Both the position numbers and the translations under genes were made by a program. The notes beneath the pieces were generated by a model. That model was not told the DNA's origin. It made no database searches and saw nothing but the letters and a program-made list of their open reading frames with translations. From Muribaculaceae bacterium (GTDB lineage: Bacteria; Bacteroidota; Bacteroidia; Bacteroidales; G3-4614), in assembly GCA_017546805.1 (NCBI GenBank), contig JAFYRT010000001.1, forward strand, positions 1 to 51,759: a stretch of 51,759 bases of DNA, written 5' to 3'. Positions within the stretch are counted from its first letter, which is position 1, and each line of letters opens with the position of its first letter. Of this stretch, positions 17,965-25,310 are shown piece by piece.

Positions 17965-19077
17965 AAAAAGATTGCAACAAATTGAATCAGAGATAACAAT
18001 ACCCTTTCGAGTAAGTACTAATCTCCCTTGTTGCTCTTTCAGATATCCTTCAGCTATATAACTTGCAGCTTCTCGTAAGAGATGTTGCAAGTTTTTTTTA
18101 CCATATTGTTGTTCGATGTAAGCCAAGTCGACTCCTGCAGATGTACGCATACGAGTAAATATGGTTTCGTTATAGCTCTCACGAGGTGAGAGTTCTTCTA
18201 TTTCAAAGGCTGGTATTCCCTCACATACATTATTTATATATATAGCAGTGTTTGATATATTGGCTCTACGAACTTTACCATCGAAACTGTGAGCTGAAGC
18301 ACCAAGACCTAAATATGGCGTTCCGTTCCAATATCCCGAATTGTGTTGAGAATGATACCCCGGTAATGCAAAATTTGAAATTTCGTAGTGTTCATAACCA
18401 GATTGGGTAAGTTTATCCACCAAAATATTATACATTGCAATAGATGTTTCATCGCTACATGCCTCTATCTCTCCTCGTTTAAGTTTTTGAGTCAAAACAG
18501 AACCTGACTCATAACTTAAATCATATGCCGATATATGTTCAGGACGCAACTCTATTGCTTGGTTAATACTACTCTCCCACTCCTCGATGGTTTGAGTTGG
18601 CAACGAAAACATCAAATCTATGCTCAAATTTTCGATTCCTGCTTTTCGCAACAATCTATATGCCTCTATTGCCTTATTAGAGTCATGACGGCGACCAATT
18701 AATTGTAACAGACGATTATCAAAACTTTGAACACCCATACTTACCCTGTTTATAGGCAAATCTCTTATTGCCGCGACATACTCCTCGGTTATATCATCAG
18801 GATTCACCTCAATTGTTATCTCTTTTACTTGAGGAATATTTATCTTGTTGCCTAATACCGAAAATAATTTTTGAAGTTGTATGGGAGTAAGCAGAGATGG
18901 TGTTCCTCCACCTATATATATAGTATGTAATTCTTCTATTGCAATCTCACTCTTTCTTGCTTCGAGTTCAGCCTCTAATGCCAATATATATTTATCCAAA
19001 ACAGAGCGATTGGTTCCCGAATGAAAATCGCAATAAAAGCATCGCTTTGCACAAAAAGGAATATGTATATATAGCAT
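17959..19077 (-). CDS. hemW: HemW-like radical SAM protein
   Basis: The 372-residue protein is in the HemN/HemW group of radical SAM proteins. HemW is now seen as a heme chaperone rather than a coproporphyrinogen oxidase. The 4Fe-4S motif CAKRCFYCDFHS (Cys9, Cys13, Cys16) and the SAM-binding YIGGGTPSLL are present, then INRVSMGVQSFDNRLLQLIGR and a HemN C-terminal domain (YNETIFTRMRTSAGVDL). Older annotations call it oxygen-independent coproporphyrinogen III oxidase; the short N-terminus before the first Cys fits HemW. Confidence 0.9.
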   Translation of the reverse strand: MLYIHIPFCAKRCFYCDFHSGTNRSVLDKYILALEAELEARKSEIAIEELHTIYIGGGTPSLLTPIQLQKLFSVLGNKINIPQVKEITIEVNPDDITEEYVAAIRDLPINRVSMGVQSFDNRLLQLIGRRHDSNKAIEAYRLLRKAGIENLSIDLMFSLPTQTIEEWESSINQAIELRPEHISAYDLSYESGSVLTQKLKRGEIEACSDETSIAMYNILVDKLTQSGYEHYEISNFALPGYHSQHNSGYWNGTPYLGLGASAHSFDGKVRRANISNTAIYINNVCEGIPAFEIEELSPRESYNETIFTRMRTSAGVDLAYIEQQYGKKNLQHLLREAASYIAEGYLKEQQGRLVLTRKGIVISDSICCNLFL

Positions 19078-19191
19078 TGTAGTTGTTAGTTGTTAGTTGA
19101 GAAACATTTGTTTCTCGAACCCACTTTCGCTCAACAAGGAACAAACAAGTTTATCATTGTATTCGCTTACTCGTGGCTTTGTTAGTTGAGA
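19078..19191. repeat. Composite spacer repeat, copy 1 (heptamers plus structured core)
   Basis: TTAGTTG heptamers (19080-19099) lead into a hairpin GAGAAAC/GTTTCTC (19099-19116). A core follows whose ends CCAC (19121-19124) and GTGG (19173-19176) pair, with conserved CGCTCAACAA and ATTGTATTCGCTTACTCG inside. The 13-bp TTGTTAGTTGAGA occurs on both sides (19090-19102, 19179-19191). Related units are at 24333-24412 and 51167-51246. Confidence 0.75.
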
Positions 19192-19398
19192 GATTTTCTG
19201 TCCACAAAAATTTGCTAAATTTATAACAAATTCTAATAACTATTATGTTTTTTGGCAATAATTGTTGCAATATTAACAATATGTTTTTAAACATATATAT
19301 TGATTAGCTTTTTTATTTTTTATTTTCTAAATTTCGGTCGGTTTGGCGAAGAGATGCAAACCATAAACAAATATTGTCTTACAATAAATTTTAAGAAA
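19192..19398. other. EF-G2 upstream region with palindrome
   Basis: AT-rich leader of the EF-G2 gene. It holds a perfect 8-bp-arm palindrome ATATGTTT-TT-AAACATAT (19279-19296), a possible regulator site. No full TAnnTTTG box was found; TAAATTTC (19328-19335) is a 7 of 8 match without a proper -33 box. Confidence 0.4.
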
Positions 19399-21558
19399 AT
19401 GAAAGTATATCAGTCCAACGAAATCAAAAACATTGCTTTGATTGGTAGTAAAGGCTCGGGTAAAACTACACTTGCAGAGAGTATGCTCTTTGAGTGTGGT
19501 GTAATTAAACGTAGAGGTACAGTTGATGGCCAAAACACAGTTTCAGACTATTTCCCCGTAGAGCACGAGTATGGATACTCAGTATTCCCTACTGTATTTT
19601 ACGCTGAATTTAACGGCAAGAAATTAAATGTAATTGATTGCCCAGGTTCGGACGACTTCGTTGGAGGCGCAATAAACGCTCTTACTGTTACTGATACCGG
19701 TGTTATTGTAATCGATTCTCAATATGGTGTTGAGGTTGGTACTCAAAACATTTTCAGATATGCGAGCAAATTAAAAAAACCCATCCTTTTTGCAATGAAC
19801 CAATTGGATGGAGAGAAAGCAGATTTTGACAATAGCATCGAACAACTAAAAGAGGCTTTTGGAAATAAAGTTACAATCGTTCAATATCCCATTAATGCAG
19901 GTCCTTCGTTCAACGCTATGATTGACGTGCTTTTAATGAAGATGTATAAATGGAAACCAGAAGGTGGCGTTCCTGAAATTTCTGACATCCCAGCTGAAGA
20001 GATGGAGCGCGCAAGCGAACTTCACCAACAATTGGTTGAGGCTGCTGCTGAAAACGACGAAACTCTTATGGATAAATTCTTTGAGCAAGGTAGCTTGACA
20101 GAGGATGAGATGAGAGCAGGTATTAGAAAAGGTCTTGTAACTCGTGATATATTCCCTGTTTTCTGCGTAAGCGCACTTAAAGACATGGGAGTTAGACGTA
20201 TGATGGAATTCTTGGGTAACGTTGTTCCTTTTGTTACAGATATGCCCGCTCCTATCAATGATGAAGGCGAAGAGGTAGCAATAGATGCAAACGCTCCTGC
20301 AAGTGTATACTGTTTCAAAACTACTGTTGAGCCACACATTGGCGAGGTTACATACTTCAAAGTAATGCAAGGTACACTTTCTGAAGGAGACGACTTAACA
20401 AATGCAAACAGAGGATCAAAAGAGCGTTTGGCTCAATTGTTCTGTGCATGCGGACAAATCAGAACAAAAGTTGACAAACTTGTTGCAGGAGATATTGGTG
20501 CTACTGTAAAACTAAAAGATGTTAGAACAGGTAACACTCTTAATGCTAAAGGTGCAGAAAATACTTTCGCAAAATTGGTTAAATATCCGGAACCTAAATT
20601 CCAACGCGCTATTAAACCTGTAGTTGAAGCTGATGCTGAAAAATTGAGCGAGATTTTGACTCGTATGCACGAAGAGGATCCCACTTGGTTGGTAGAGCAA
20701 TCTAAAGAGTTGAAACAAACTATTGTTTCGGGACAAGGAGAGTTCCACTTGAGAACTTTGAAATGGAGAATCGAGAACAACGATAAAGTTAATATCGAAT
20801 TCAACGAACCAAAAATTCCTTACAGAGAAACTATCACAAAAGCCGCACGCGCAGATTATCGTCACAAAAAACAATCAGGCGGTGCCGGTCAATTCGGAGA
20901 GGTTCACCTAATTATTGAACCATACTACGATGGAATGCCGGCTCCCGAAACATATAAATTCAATGGACAAGAGTATAAGATGAACATCAGAGATACTCAA
21001 ACCATTGAACTTGAATGGGGTGGAAAACTTGTTGTAAACAACTGTATTGTCGGTGGTGCTATTGATGCTCGTTTCATTCCTGCAATCGTTAAAGGTTTGA
21101 TGGATAGAATGGAGCAAGGTCCTTTGACTGGTTCTTATGCTCGCGACGTTAGAGTTTGCATATACGATGGTAAAATGCACCCGGTTGATTCAAATGAGAT
21201 TTCGTTCCGTCTTGCAGGACGTAACGCATTTAGCGAAGCGTTTAAAAATGCAGGTCCAAAAATTCTTGAACCTGTTTACGACGTTGAAGTTCTTGTTCCA
21301 TCAGACAAAATGGGTGATGTTATGAGCGACCTTCAAGGACGTAGAGCAATCATCATGGGTATGAACAGCGAAAGCGGTTTCGAGAAAATCACTGCTAAAG
21401 TACCTCTTAAAGAGATGTCAACATACTCTACTTCATTGAGTTCTATTACCGGTGGACGTTCTTCATTCACAATGAAGTTTGCTTCATACGAACTTGTTCC
21501 TGGTGATGTTCAAGAGAAACTTCTTAAAGCTTACGAAGAGAGCCAAACTGAGGAATAA
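19399..21558 (+). CDS. fusA2: EF-G paralogue EF-G2 with altered GTPase centre
   Basis: The 719-residue protein has all EF-G domains. I start it at ATG 19399 (MKVYQSNEIKNIALIG), which places the P-loop at the usual distance. G1 is GSKGSGKTT (16-24) and G4 is NQLD (134-137). G3 reads DCPGSDDF (80-87), so Ser84 stands where EF-G has its catalytic His, and the switch I motif is degenerate (EYGYSV for ERGITI). Domain IV has the tip region KKQSGGAGQFGEV. This fits the Bacteroides EF-G2 reported to translocate without GTP hydrolysis during starvation. A terminator follows at 21609. Confidence 0.88.
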   Translation: MKVYQSNEIKNIALIGSKGSGKTTLAESMLFECGVIKRRGTVDGQNTVSDYFPVEHEYGYSVFPTVFYAEFNGKKLNVIDCPGSDDFVGGAINALTVTDTGVIVIDSQYGVEVGTQNIFRYASKLKKPILFAMNQLDGEKADFDNSIEQLKEAFGNKVTIVQYPINAGPSFNAMIDVLLMKMYKWKPEGGVPEISDIPAEEMERASELHQQLVEAAAENDETLMDKFFEQGSLTEDEMRAGIRKGLVTRDIFPVFCVSALKDMGVRRMMEFLGNVVPFVTDMPAPINDEGEEVAIDANAPASVYCFKTTVEPHIGEVTYFKVMQGTLSEGDDLTNANRGSKERLAQLFCACGQIRTKVDKLVAGDIGATVKLKDVRTGNTLNAKGAENTFAKLVKYPEPKFQRAIKPVVEADAEKLSEILTRMHEEDPTWLVEQSKELKQTIVSGQGEFHLRTLKWRIENNDKVNIEFNEPKIPYRETITKAARADYRHKKQSGGAGQFGEVHLIIEPYYDGMPAPETYKFNGQEYKMNIRDTQTIELEWGGKLVVNNCIVGGAIDARFIPAIVKGLMDRMEQGPLTGSYARDVRVCIYDGKMHPVDSNEISFRLAGRNAFSEAFKNAGPKILEPVYDVEVLVPSDKMGDVMSDLQGRRAIIMGMNSESGFEKITAKVPLKEMSTYSTSLSSITGGRSSFTMKFASYELVPGDVQEKLLKAYEESQTEE

Positions 21559-21562
21559 TTTT

Positions 21563-21603
21563 CAGTTGTTAGCTATCAGCTGTTAGACAACTAAAAACTT
21601 TCT
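21563..21603. repeat. Degenerate heptamer tract after EF-G2
   Basis: Units TCAGTTG, TTAGCTA, TCAGCTG and TTAGACA are in 7-bp phase. GTTGT (21567-21571) and ACAAC (21587-21591) can pair around the tract. It ends in ACTTTCT, shared with the spacer right of the bspA-like gene (24561-24567). Confidence 0.6.
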
Positions 21604-21608
21604 ATATA

Positions 21609-21640
21609 AATAGCCACGTACATTAAAGTATGTGGCTATT
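21609..21640 (+). terminator. Terminator of fusA2
   Basis: Arms AATAGCCACGTAC and GTATGTGGCTATT pair over 13 positions with one G-T, around a 6-base loop. The T-run is not immediate (ATTTTTTG at 21652). A near-identical hairpin lies at 25095-25132. Confidence 0.65.
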
Positions 21641-21681
21641 ACTATTTATAATATTTTTTGTTTAATTAAATTAACAATGAT

Positions 21682-21712
21682 TTTGAATATCCAAAACATA
21701 TTAATAATTTTG
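21682..21712 (+). promoter_or_regulatory. Promoter of the BspA-like gene
   Basis: TTTG (21682-21685), exactly 19 bp, TAATTTTG (21705-21712): a perfect Bacteroidetes promoter. Transcription from about 21719 gives a long leader of about 258 nt. Confidence 0.75.
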
Positions 21713-21765
21713 CAGTGATGAAATAGAACATCAAGACATTGATATATTTATAGCGTTTTTGCTAT

Positions 21766-21892
21766 TGTACTTAGTTCAGAAAACTGCCAATTTTCATAAC
21801 ACTACAAGGACAATAAGCACAATAACGCCTACGCGTATGCGTGGGTTGTGTTGTATTGTAGTGTGGGTATGGCAGTACCTCTGAATAGTACA
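21766..21892 (+). promoter_or_regulatory. Very long leader hairpin upstream of bspA-like gene
   Basis: Nested complementary blocks run inwards: TGTACT/AGTACA, TTCAGA/TCTGAA, ACTGCCA/TGGCAGT, CACTACAA/TTGTAGTG, then ACAA/TTGT, CACAA/TTGTG and ACGC/GCGT at the tip (outer ends 21766 and 21892). Bulges in the upper half sit mainly on the left arm. The whole structure is inside the predicted 5' untranslated region. No T-tract follows. Confidence 0.7.
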
Positions 21893-21976
21893 GACGACCC
21901 ACGCTTTCTTTATTTAGTTATGCGTGAGGTTATAAAAGGAATTAAAATAACTTTATGTATAACTAAATTTTATTTT

Positions 21977-24256
21977 ATGAAACTAAATTACATTAAAACA
22001 CTATTTGTAGCAATACTGGTAATATTTACCACAACAGCAAATGCTTTTGTGAAATATGATAATGGTGCAACAGTTTCCTATTACATTATTTCAACATCAG
22101 ACTTAACTGTTCGCATATCAGACTTTGATACTTCTTATGAAGGGGAGTATATTATCCCATCATATGTAAGCTATGATGGCAAATCATATAGTGTTACCTC
22201 TATTGGAAAATATGCTTTCAAGGGGTGTAAAGGATTAACCTCAGTAACAATCCCAAATAGCGTTACTTCTATTGGAAGTGCTGCTTTCGAGAATTGTACA
22301 AACTTAACCTCAGTTACTATAAGCAACGGTTCTATTGGATATGAAGCTTTCTATAATTGTTATGGGTTAACCTCGCTTACTATTAAAGAGGGTGTTACTT
22401 CTATTGGAAGTGGTGCTTTCTTTCTTTGTAAAAGCCTAACCTCGGTAACTATACCAAATAGCGTTACTTCTATTGGAAATCATGCTTTCTATAGTTGTGA
22501 AGGGTTAACTGAAGTGTATATAGGTAATAGTGTTACTTCTATTGGAAATTCGGCTTTCGAGAAGTGTAAAGGATTAACCGAAGTAACTATTCCAAATAGC
22601 GTTACTTCTATTGGAGATCATGCTTTCGAGAGTTGTACAAACTTAACCTCAGTAACAATCCCAAATAGCGTTACTTCTATTGGAAATCATGCTTTCGATG
22701 GGTGTAGCGGATTAACCTCAGTTACAATCCCAAATAGCGTTACTTCTATTGGAGATTATGCTTTCGATGGGTGTAGCGGATTAACCTCAGTTACTATAAG
22801 CAACGGTTCTATTGGAAATTATGCTTTCGAGAAGTGTTCTGGGTTAACCTCGCTTACTATTAAAGAGGGTGTTACTTCTATTGGAGATCATGCTTTCGAG
22901 AGTTGTAAAAGCCTAACCTCGGTAACTATACCAAATAGTGTTACCTCTATTGGATATGAAGCTTTCTATAATTGTTCTGGATTAACCTCAGTTACTATTA
23001 AAGAGGGTGTTACTTCTATTGGAAATTCGGCTTTCTATAATTGTTCTGGGTTAACTTCGGTTACTATCCCTAATAGTGTTACCTCTATTGGATATAAAAC
23101 TTTCTATAAATGTTATGGATTAACTTCAATTACTATCCCTAATAGTGTTACTTCTATTGGAAATTCGGCTTTCTATGGGTGTAGCGGATTAACCTCAGTT
23201 ACTATTCCAAATAGCGTTACTTCTATTGAAGAAGGAGCTTTCGAGGAGTGTAAAGGATTAACCGAAGTAACTATAAGCAACGGTTCTATTGGAAGTTATG
23301 CTTTCTATAATTGTTCTGGGTTAACCTCGCTTACTATTAAAGAGGGTGTTACTTCTATTGGAGATCATGCTTTCGATGGGTGTAAAGGATTAACCGAAGT
23401 AACTATACCAAATAGTGTTACCTCTATTGGAAATTATGCTTTCGAGGAGTGTAAAGGATTAACCTCAGTTACTATAAGCAACGGTTCTATTGGAAAGTGT
23501 GCTTTCTATAATTGTTCTGGGTTAACCTCGCTTACTATTAAAGAGGGTGTTACTTCTATTGGAAGTGCTGCTTTCAATGGATGTACAAACTTAACTTCAG
23601 TAACTATTAAAGAAGGTGTTACGTCTATTGGAAGTACTGCTTTCAGCGGGTGTAAGGGGTTAACCTCTGTTACTATTCCAAATAGCGTTACTTCTATTGG
23701 AAATTCGGCTTTCTATGGGTGTAGCGGATTAACCTCAGTTACTATTCCAAATAGCGTTACTTCTATTGAAGAAGGAGCTTTCTATAAGTGTGCAAACTTA
23801 ACTTCAGTAACTATACCAAATAGTGTTACCTCTATTGGAAATAATGCTTTCAGGGAGTGTAAAGGATTAACAAGTGTAATATCGTTAATACCTGCAGAAG
23901 ACCTATTTACAATAAGTACGAATGTATTTATTTATGTAGATAAAACAAAATGCACTCTATATGTACCTGAAGGAGCAAAATCAACATACGAAACAACTTC
24001 AGGGTGGAATCAATTTACCAATATCATAGAGTCAGACTTCTCAAGCATTGAGGATAACAATATCTCAACTTCTGAGATAAAAGTTATTGCTGGTAATGGC
24101 ATTGATATTTGTAATTACTATGGCAAGTTGCAGGTTATTAACCTTGCAGGGCAAGTTCTTAAAGAGACCTATGTTAATGGCTCGGCTCAAATTACATTAC
24201 CCAAAGGTGTATATATTATAGTAACTGATAACAGTTCTCAAAAGGTAGTTCTTTAG
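21977..24256 (+). CDS. BspA-family leucine-rich-repeat surface protein
   Basis: The 759-residue protein starts at ATG 21977, giving a signal peptide (LNYIKTLFVAILVIFTTTA). Residues 73-639 are 25 repeats of the BspA/LRR_5 type, consensus VTSIGxxAFxxCxGLTSVTI plus PNS, mostly 23 residues; four units (3, 10, 17, 20) lack VT and are 21 long. The C-terminal about 70 residues (GIDICNYYGKLQVINLAGQ, then LPKGVYIIVTDN and KVVL) resemble the type IX secretion sorting domain. It is therefore likely exported through the type IX system and surface-bound. BspA relatives bind host matrix or other bacteria; here that is inference. Confidence 0.9.
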   Translation: MKLNYIKTLFVAILVIFTTTANAFVKYDNGATVSYYIISTSDLTVRISDFDTSYEGEYIIPSYVSYDGKSYSVTSIGKYAFKGCKGLTSVTIPNSVTSIGSAAFENCTNLTSVTISNGSIGYEAFYNCYGLTSLTIKEGVTSIGSGAFFLCKSLTSVTIPNSVTSIGNHAFYSCEGLTEVYIGNSVTSIGNSAFEKCKGLTEVTIPNSVTSIGDHAFESCTNLTSVTIPNSVTSIGNHAFDGCSGLTSVTIPNSVTSIGDYAFDGCSGLTSVTISNGSIGNYAFEKCSGLTSLTIKEGVTSIGDHAFESCKSLTSVTIPNSVTSIGYEAFYNCSGLTSVTIKEGVTSIGNSAFYNCSGLTSVTIPNSVTSIGYKTFYKCYGLTSITIPNSVTSIGNSAFYGCSGLTSVTIPNSVTSIEEGAFEECKGLTEVTISNGSIGSYAFYNCSGLTSLTIKEGVTSIGDHAFDGCKGLTEVTIPNSVTSIGNYAFEECKGLTSVTISNGSIGKCAFYNCSGLTSLTIKEGVTSIGSAAFNGCTNLTSVTIKEGVTSIGSTAFSGCKGLTSVTIPNSVTSIGNSAFYGCSGLTSVTIPNSVTSIEEGAFYKCANLTSVTIPNSVTSIGNNAFRECKGLTSVISLIPAEDLFTISTNVFIYVDKTKCTLYVPEGAKSTYETTSGWNQFTNIIESDFSSIEDNNISTSEIKVIAGNGIDICNYYGKLQVINLAGQVLKETYVNGSAQITLPKGVYIIVTDNSSQKVVL
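22193..23893 (+). repeat. 69-bp coding tandem array in the BspA-like gene
   Basis: 25 in-frame units, 69 bp each, or 63 bp for the four short ones. Sequence identity at DNA level is high; for example the block beginning at about 23157 (GGAAATTCGGCTTTC onward) reappears at about 23697. Such arrays change length by recombination. Confidence 0.9.
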
Positions 24257-24261
24257 GATAA

Positions 24262-24412
24262 GTTGTTAGTTTTTAGTTGTACGGTGCTACGCACCTTGGT
24301 TGTTAGATTTAATTATAAATTAGGAATGAGGAATTATGCGAGTAAGCGAGAGCAGAACCAAACTTATTTGAAGTTATGTAGAGCGTGAGCATAATCAAGA
24401 AACGAATGTTTT
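24262..24412. repeat. Composite spacer repeat, copy 2 (inverted core)
   Basis: TTAGTTT and TTAGTTG heptamers surround a hairpin GGTGC-TAC-GCACC (24283-24295). TTAGGAA and TGAGGAA units then lead into an inverted core whose ends ATTATGC (24333-24339) and GCATAAT (24389-24395) pair. CGAGTAAGCG and GAGCGTGAGC inside are the reverse complements of motifs in copies 1 and 3. GAAAC/GTTTT (24399-24411) forms the neighbouring hairpin. Confidence 0.72.
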
Positions 24413-24483
24413 TTAATTAGAAATATGTTTTTAATCCCTCATTTTTGTATGCTGTAACGTTTATATACAATATCCCGTCATAG

Positions 24484-24519
24484 AAACGGAGTTGCACACT
24501 GAGTGCAACTCCGTTTTTC
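24484..24519 (+). terminator. Strong terminator of the BspA-like gene
   Basis: Arms AAACGGAGTTGCAC (24484-24497) and GTGCAACTCCGTTT (24503-24516) with a 5-base loop and a following T-run. It is 228 bp after the stop codon, beyond the repeat unit. Confidence 0.88.
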
Positions 24520-24571
24520 TATTAGACTAAATGGAACAAACGCACACTCATTAACCAACAACTTTCTTTAT

Positions 24572-25084
24572 TATTGGTGTCCGGTAAAAAAATTACAACA
24601 AATATATTTGATTTACAATTAATACATTAAAAATGTTCTTATAAAGTAGGGGTTGTACTATTATTAGAAATCTATATGATAGACACATTAGCCAGAAACT
24701 TATAAATTTTTATAAACTTTTTGACCGCAAAAAGTTACAAAAACTCTCGCACCTGATATAAAACAGTCATTCAAATTTTTGTTCGGGAGTTCTTTGAACA
24801 TCCCTCAGTCAATTTTCATTTGCCGTTACAGCTATCCCCTCGTTTGCAGGGTGTTGCGGGACTCGCTAATGCTCAAATATGCCACCTTCGTGCAGAGCAC
24901 TGCACTCACCATTTTAATGCACTGATTGACATTTAGTCAATCATATTTGTTTCACAAATGCCTTATTAATCCTGCAAACTTCAGGGCTTTCACTCTGTTT
25001 TATAATGGTGCAATTAATTTTTTAATATTACTCTGACTCAAATACGTCTTTATTTCTCTTTGTGATTTTTACCGGACAACAATA
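24572..25084. mobile_element. MITE-like transposable element, 513 bp, 9-bp target duplication
   Basis: The two ends are inverted copies of TATTGkTGTCCGGTAAAAA (19 bp, one mismatch). They are flanked by a perfect direct repeat TTTCTTTAT (24563-24571 and 25085-25093), which looks like a target-site duplication. No ORF of useful length lies inside, so it is non-autonomous. The right-hand 105 bp recur, inverted, at 51636-51759 with three differences. A 9-bp duplication fits IS4-family elements, among others (inference). The interior carries stem-loops 24890-24905, 24923-24943 and 24945-24959. Together with the flanking repeats it accounts for the 1054-bp gap between bspA and rprX. Confidence 0.85.
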
Positions 25085-25094
25085 TTTCTTTATA

Positions 25095-25140
25095 AATAGC
25101 CACGTACGTTAATGTTAATGTATGTGGCTATTTGTTTTTT
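25095..25140 (+). terminator. Orphan terminator, duplicate of the fusA2 terminator
   Basis: Arms AATAGCCACGTAC (25095-25107) and GTATGTGGCTATT (25120-25132), then TGTTTTTT. The arms are identical to those at 21609-21640. No gene directly precedes it, because the BspA-like gene already has its own terminator at 24484. Confidence 0.8.
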
Positions 25141-25181
25141 AGTTAATATCAGTTAATTTTGAGTGTTTTTTAATAAATTCA

Positions 25182-25212
25182 TTTGGTATTTAAGATTTAA
25201 TTGTTAAATTTG
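25182..25212 (+). promoter_or_regulatory. Promoter of rprXY
   Basis: TTTG (25182-25185), 19 bp, TAAATTTG (25205-25212): perfect match. The leader is about 92 nt to ATG 25311. Confidence 0.75.
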
Positions 25213-25310
25213 CATCAGGTTGTTAAAAATAAATGATTGCATTTATTAAACAATTTCTTGAATTTTTTGTTTAAGTTATATCTTATAAACAGTTTAACCA
25301 ATAGAAAAAC

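Noticed and set aside
22193..23893. A regular DNA repeat array that could suggest CRISPR
   Set aside because: The units are in frame with no spacers of unrelated sequence and encode LRR residues with a signal peptide before them.
24285..24295. Small hairpin GGTGC-TAC-GCACC as a terminator of the BspA-like gene
   Set aside because: No T-run follows and a far stronger terminator lies at 24484-24519.
24720..24830. 33-codon frame on the minus strand inside the MITE (MFKELPNKN and onward)
   Set aside because: Too short, with no recognisable family; it could be a transposase remnant but there is no evidence for it.
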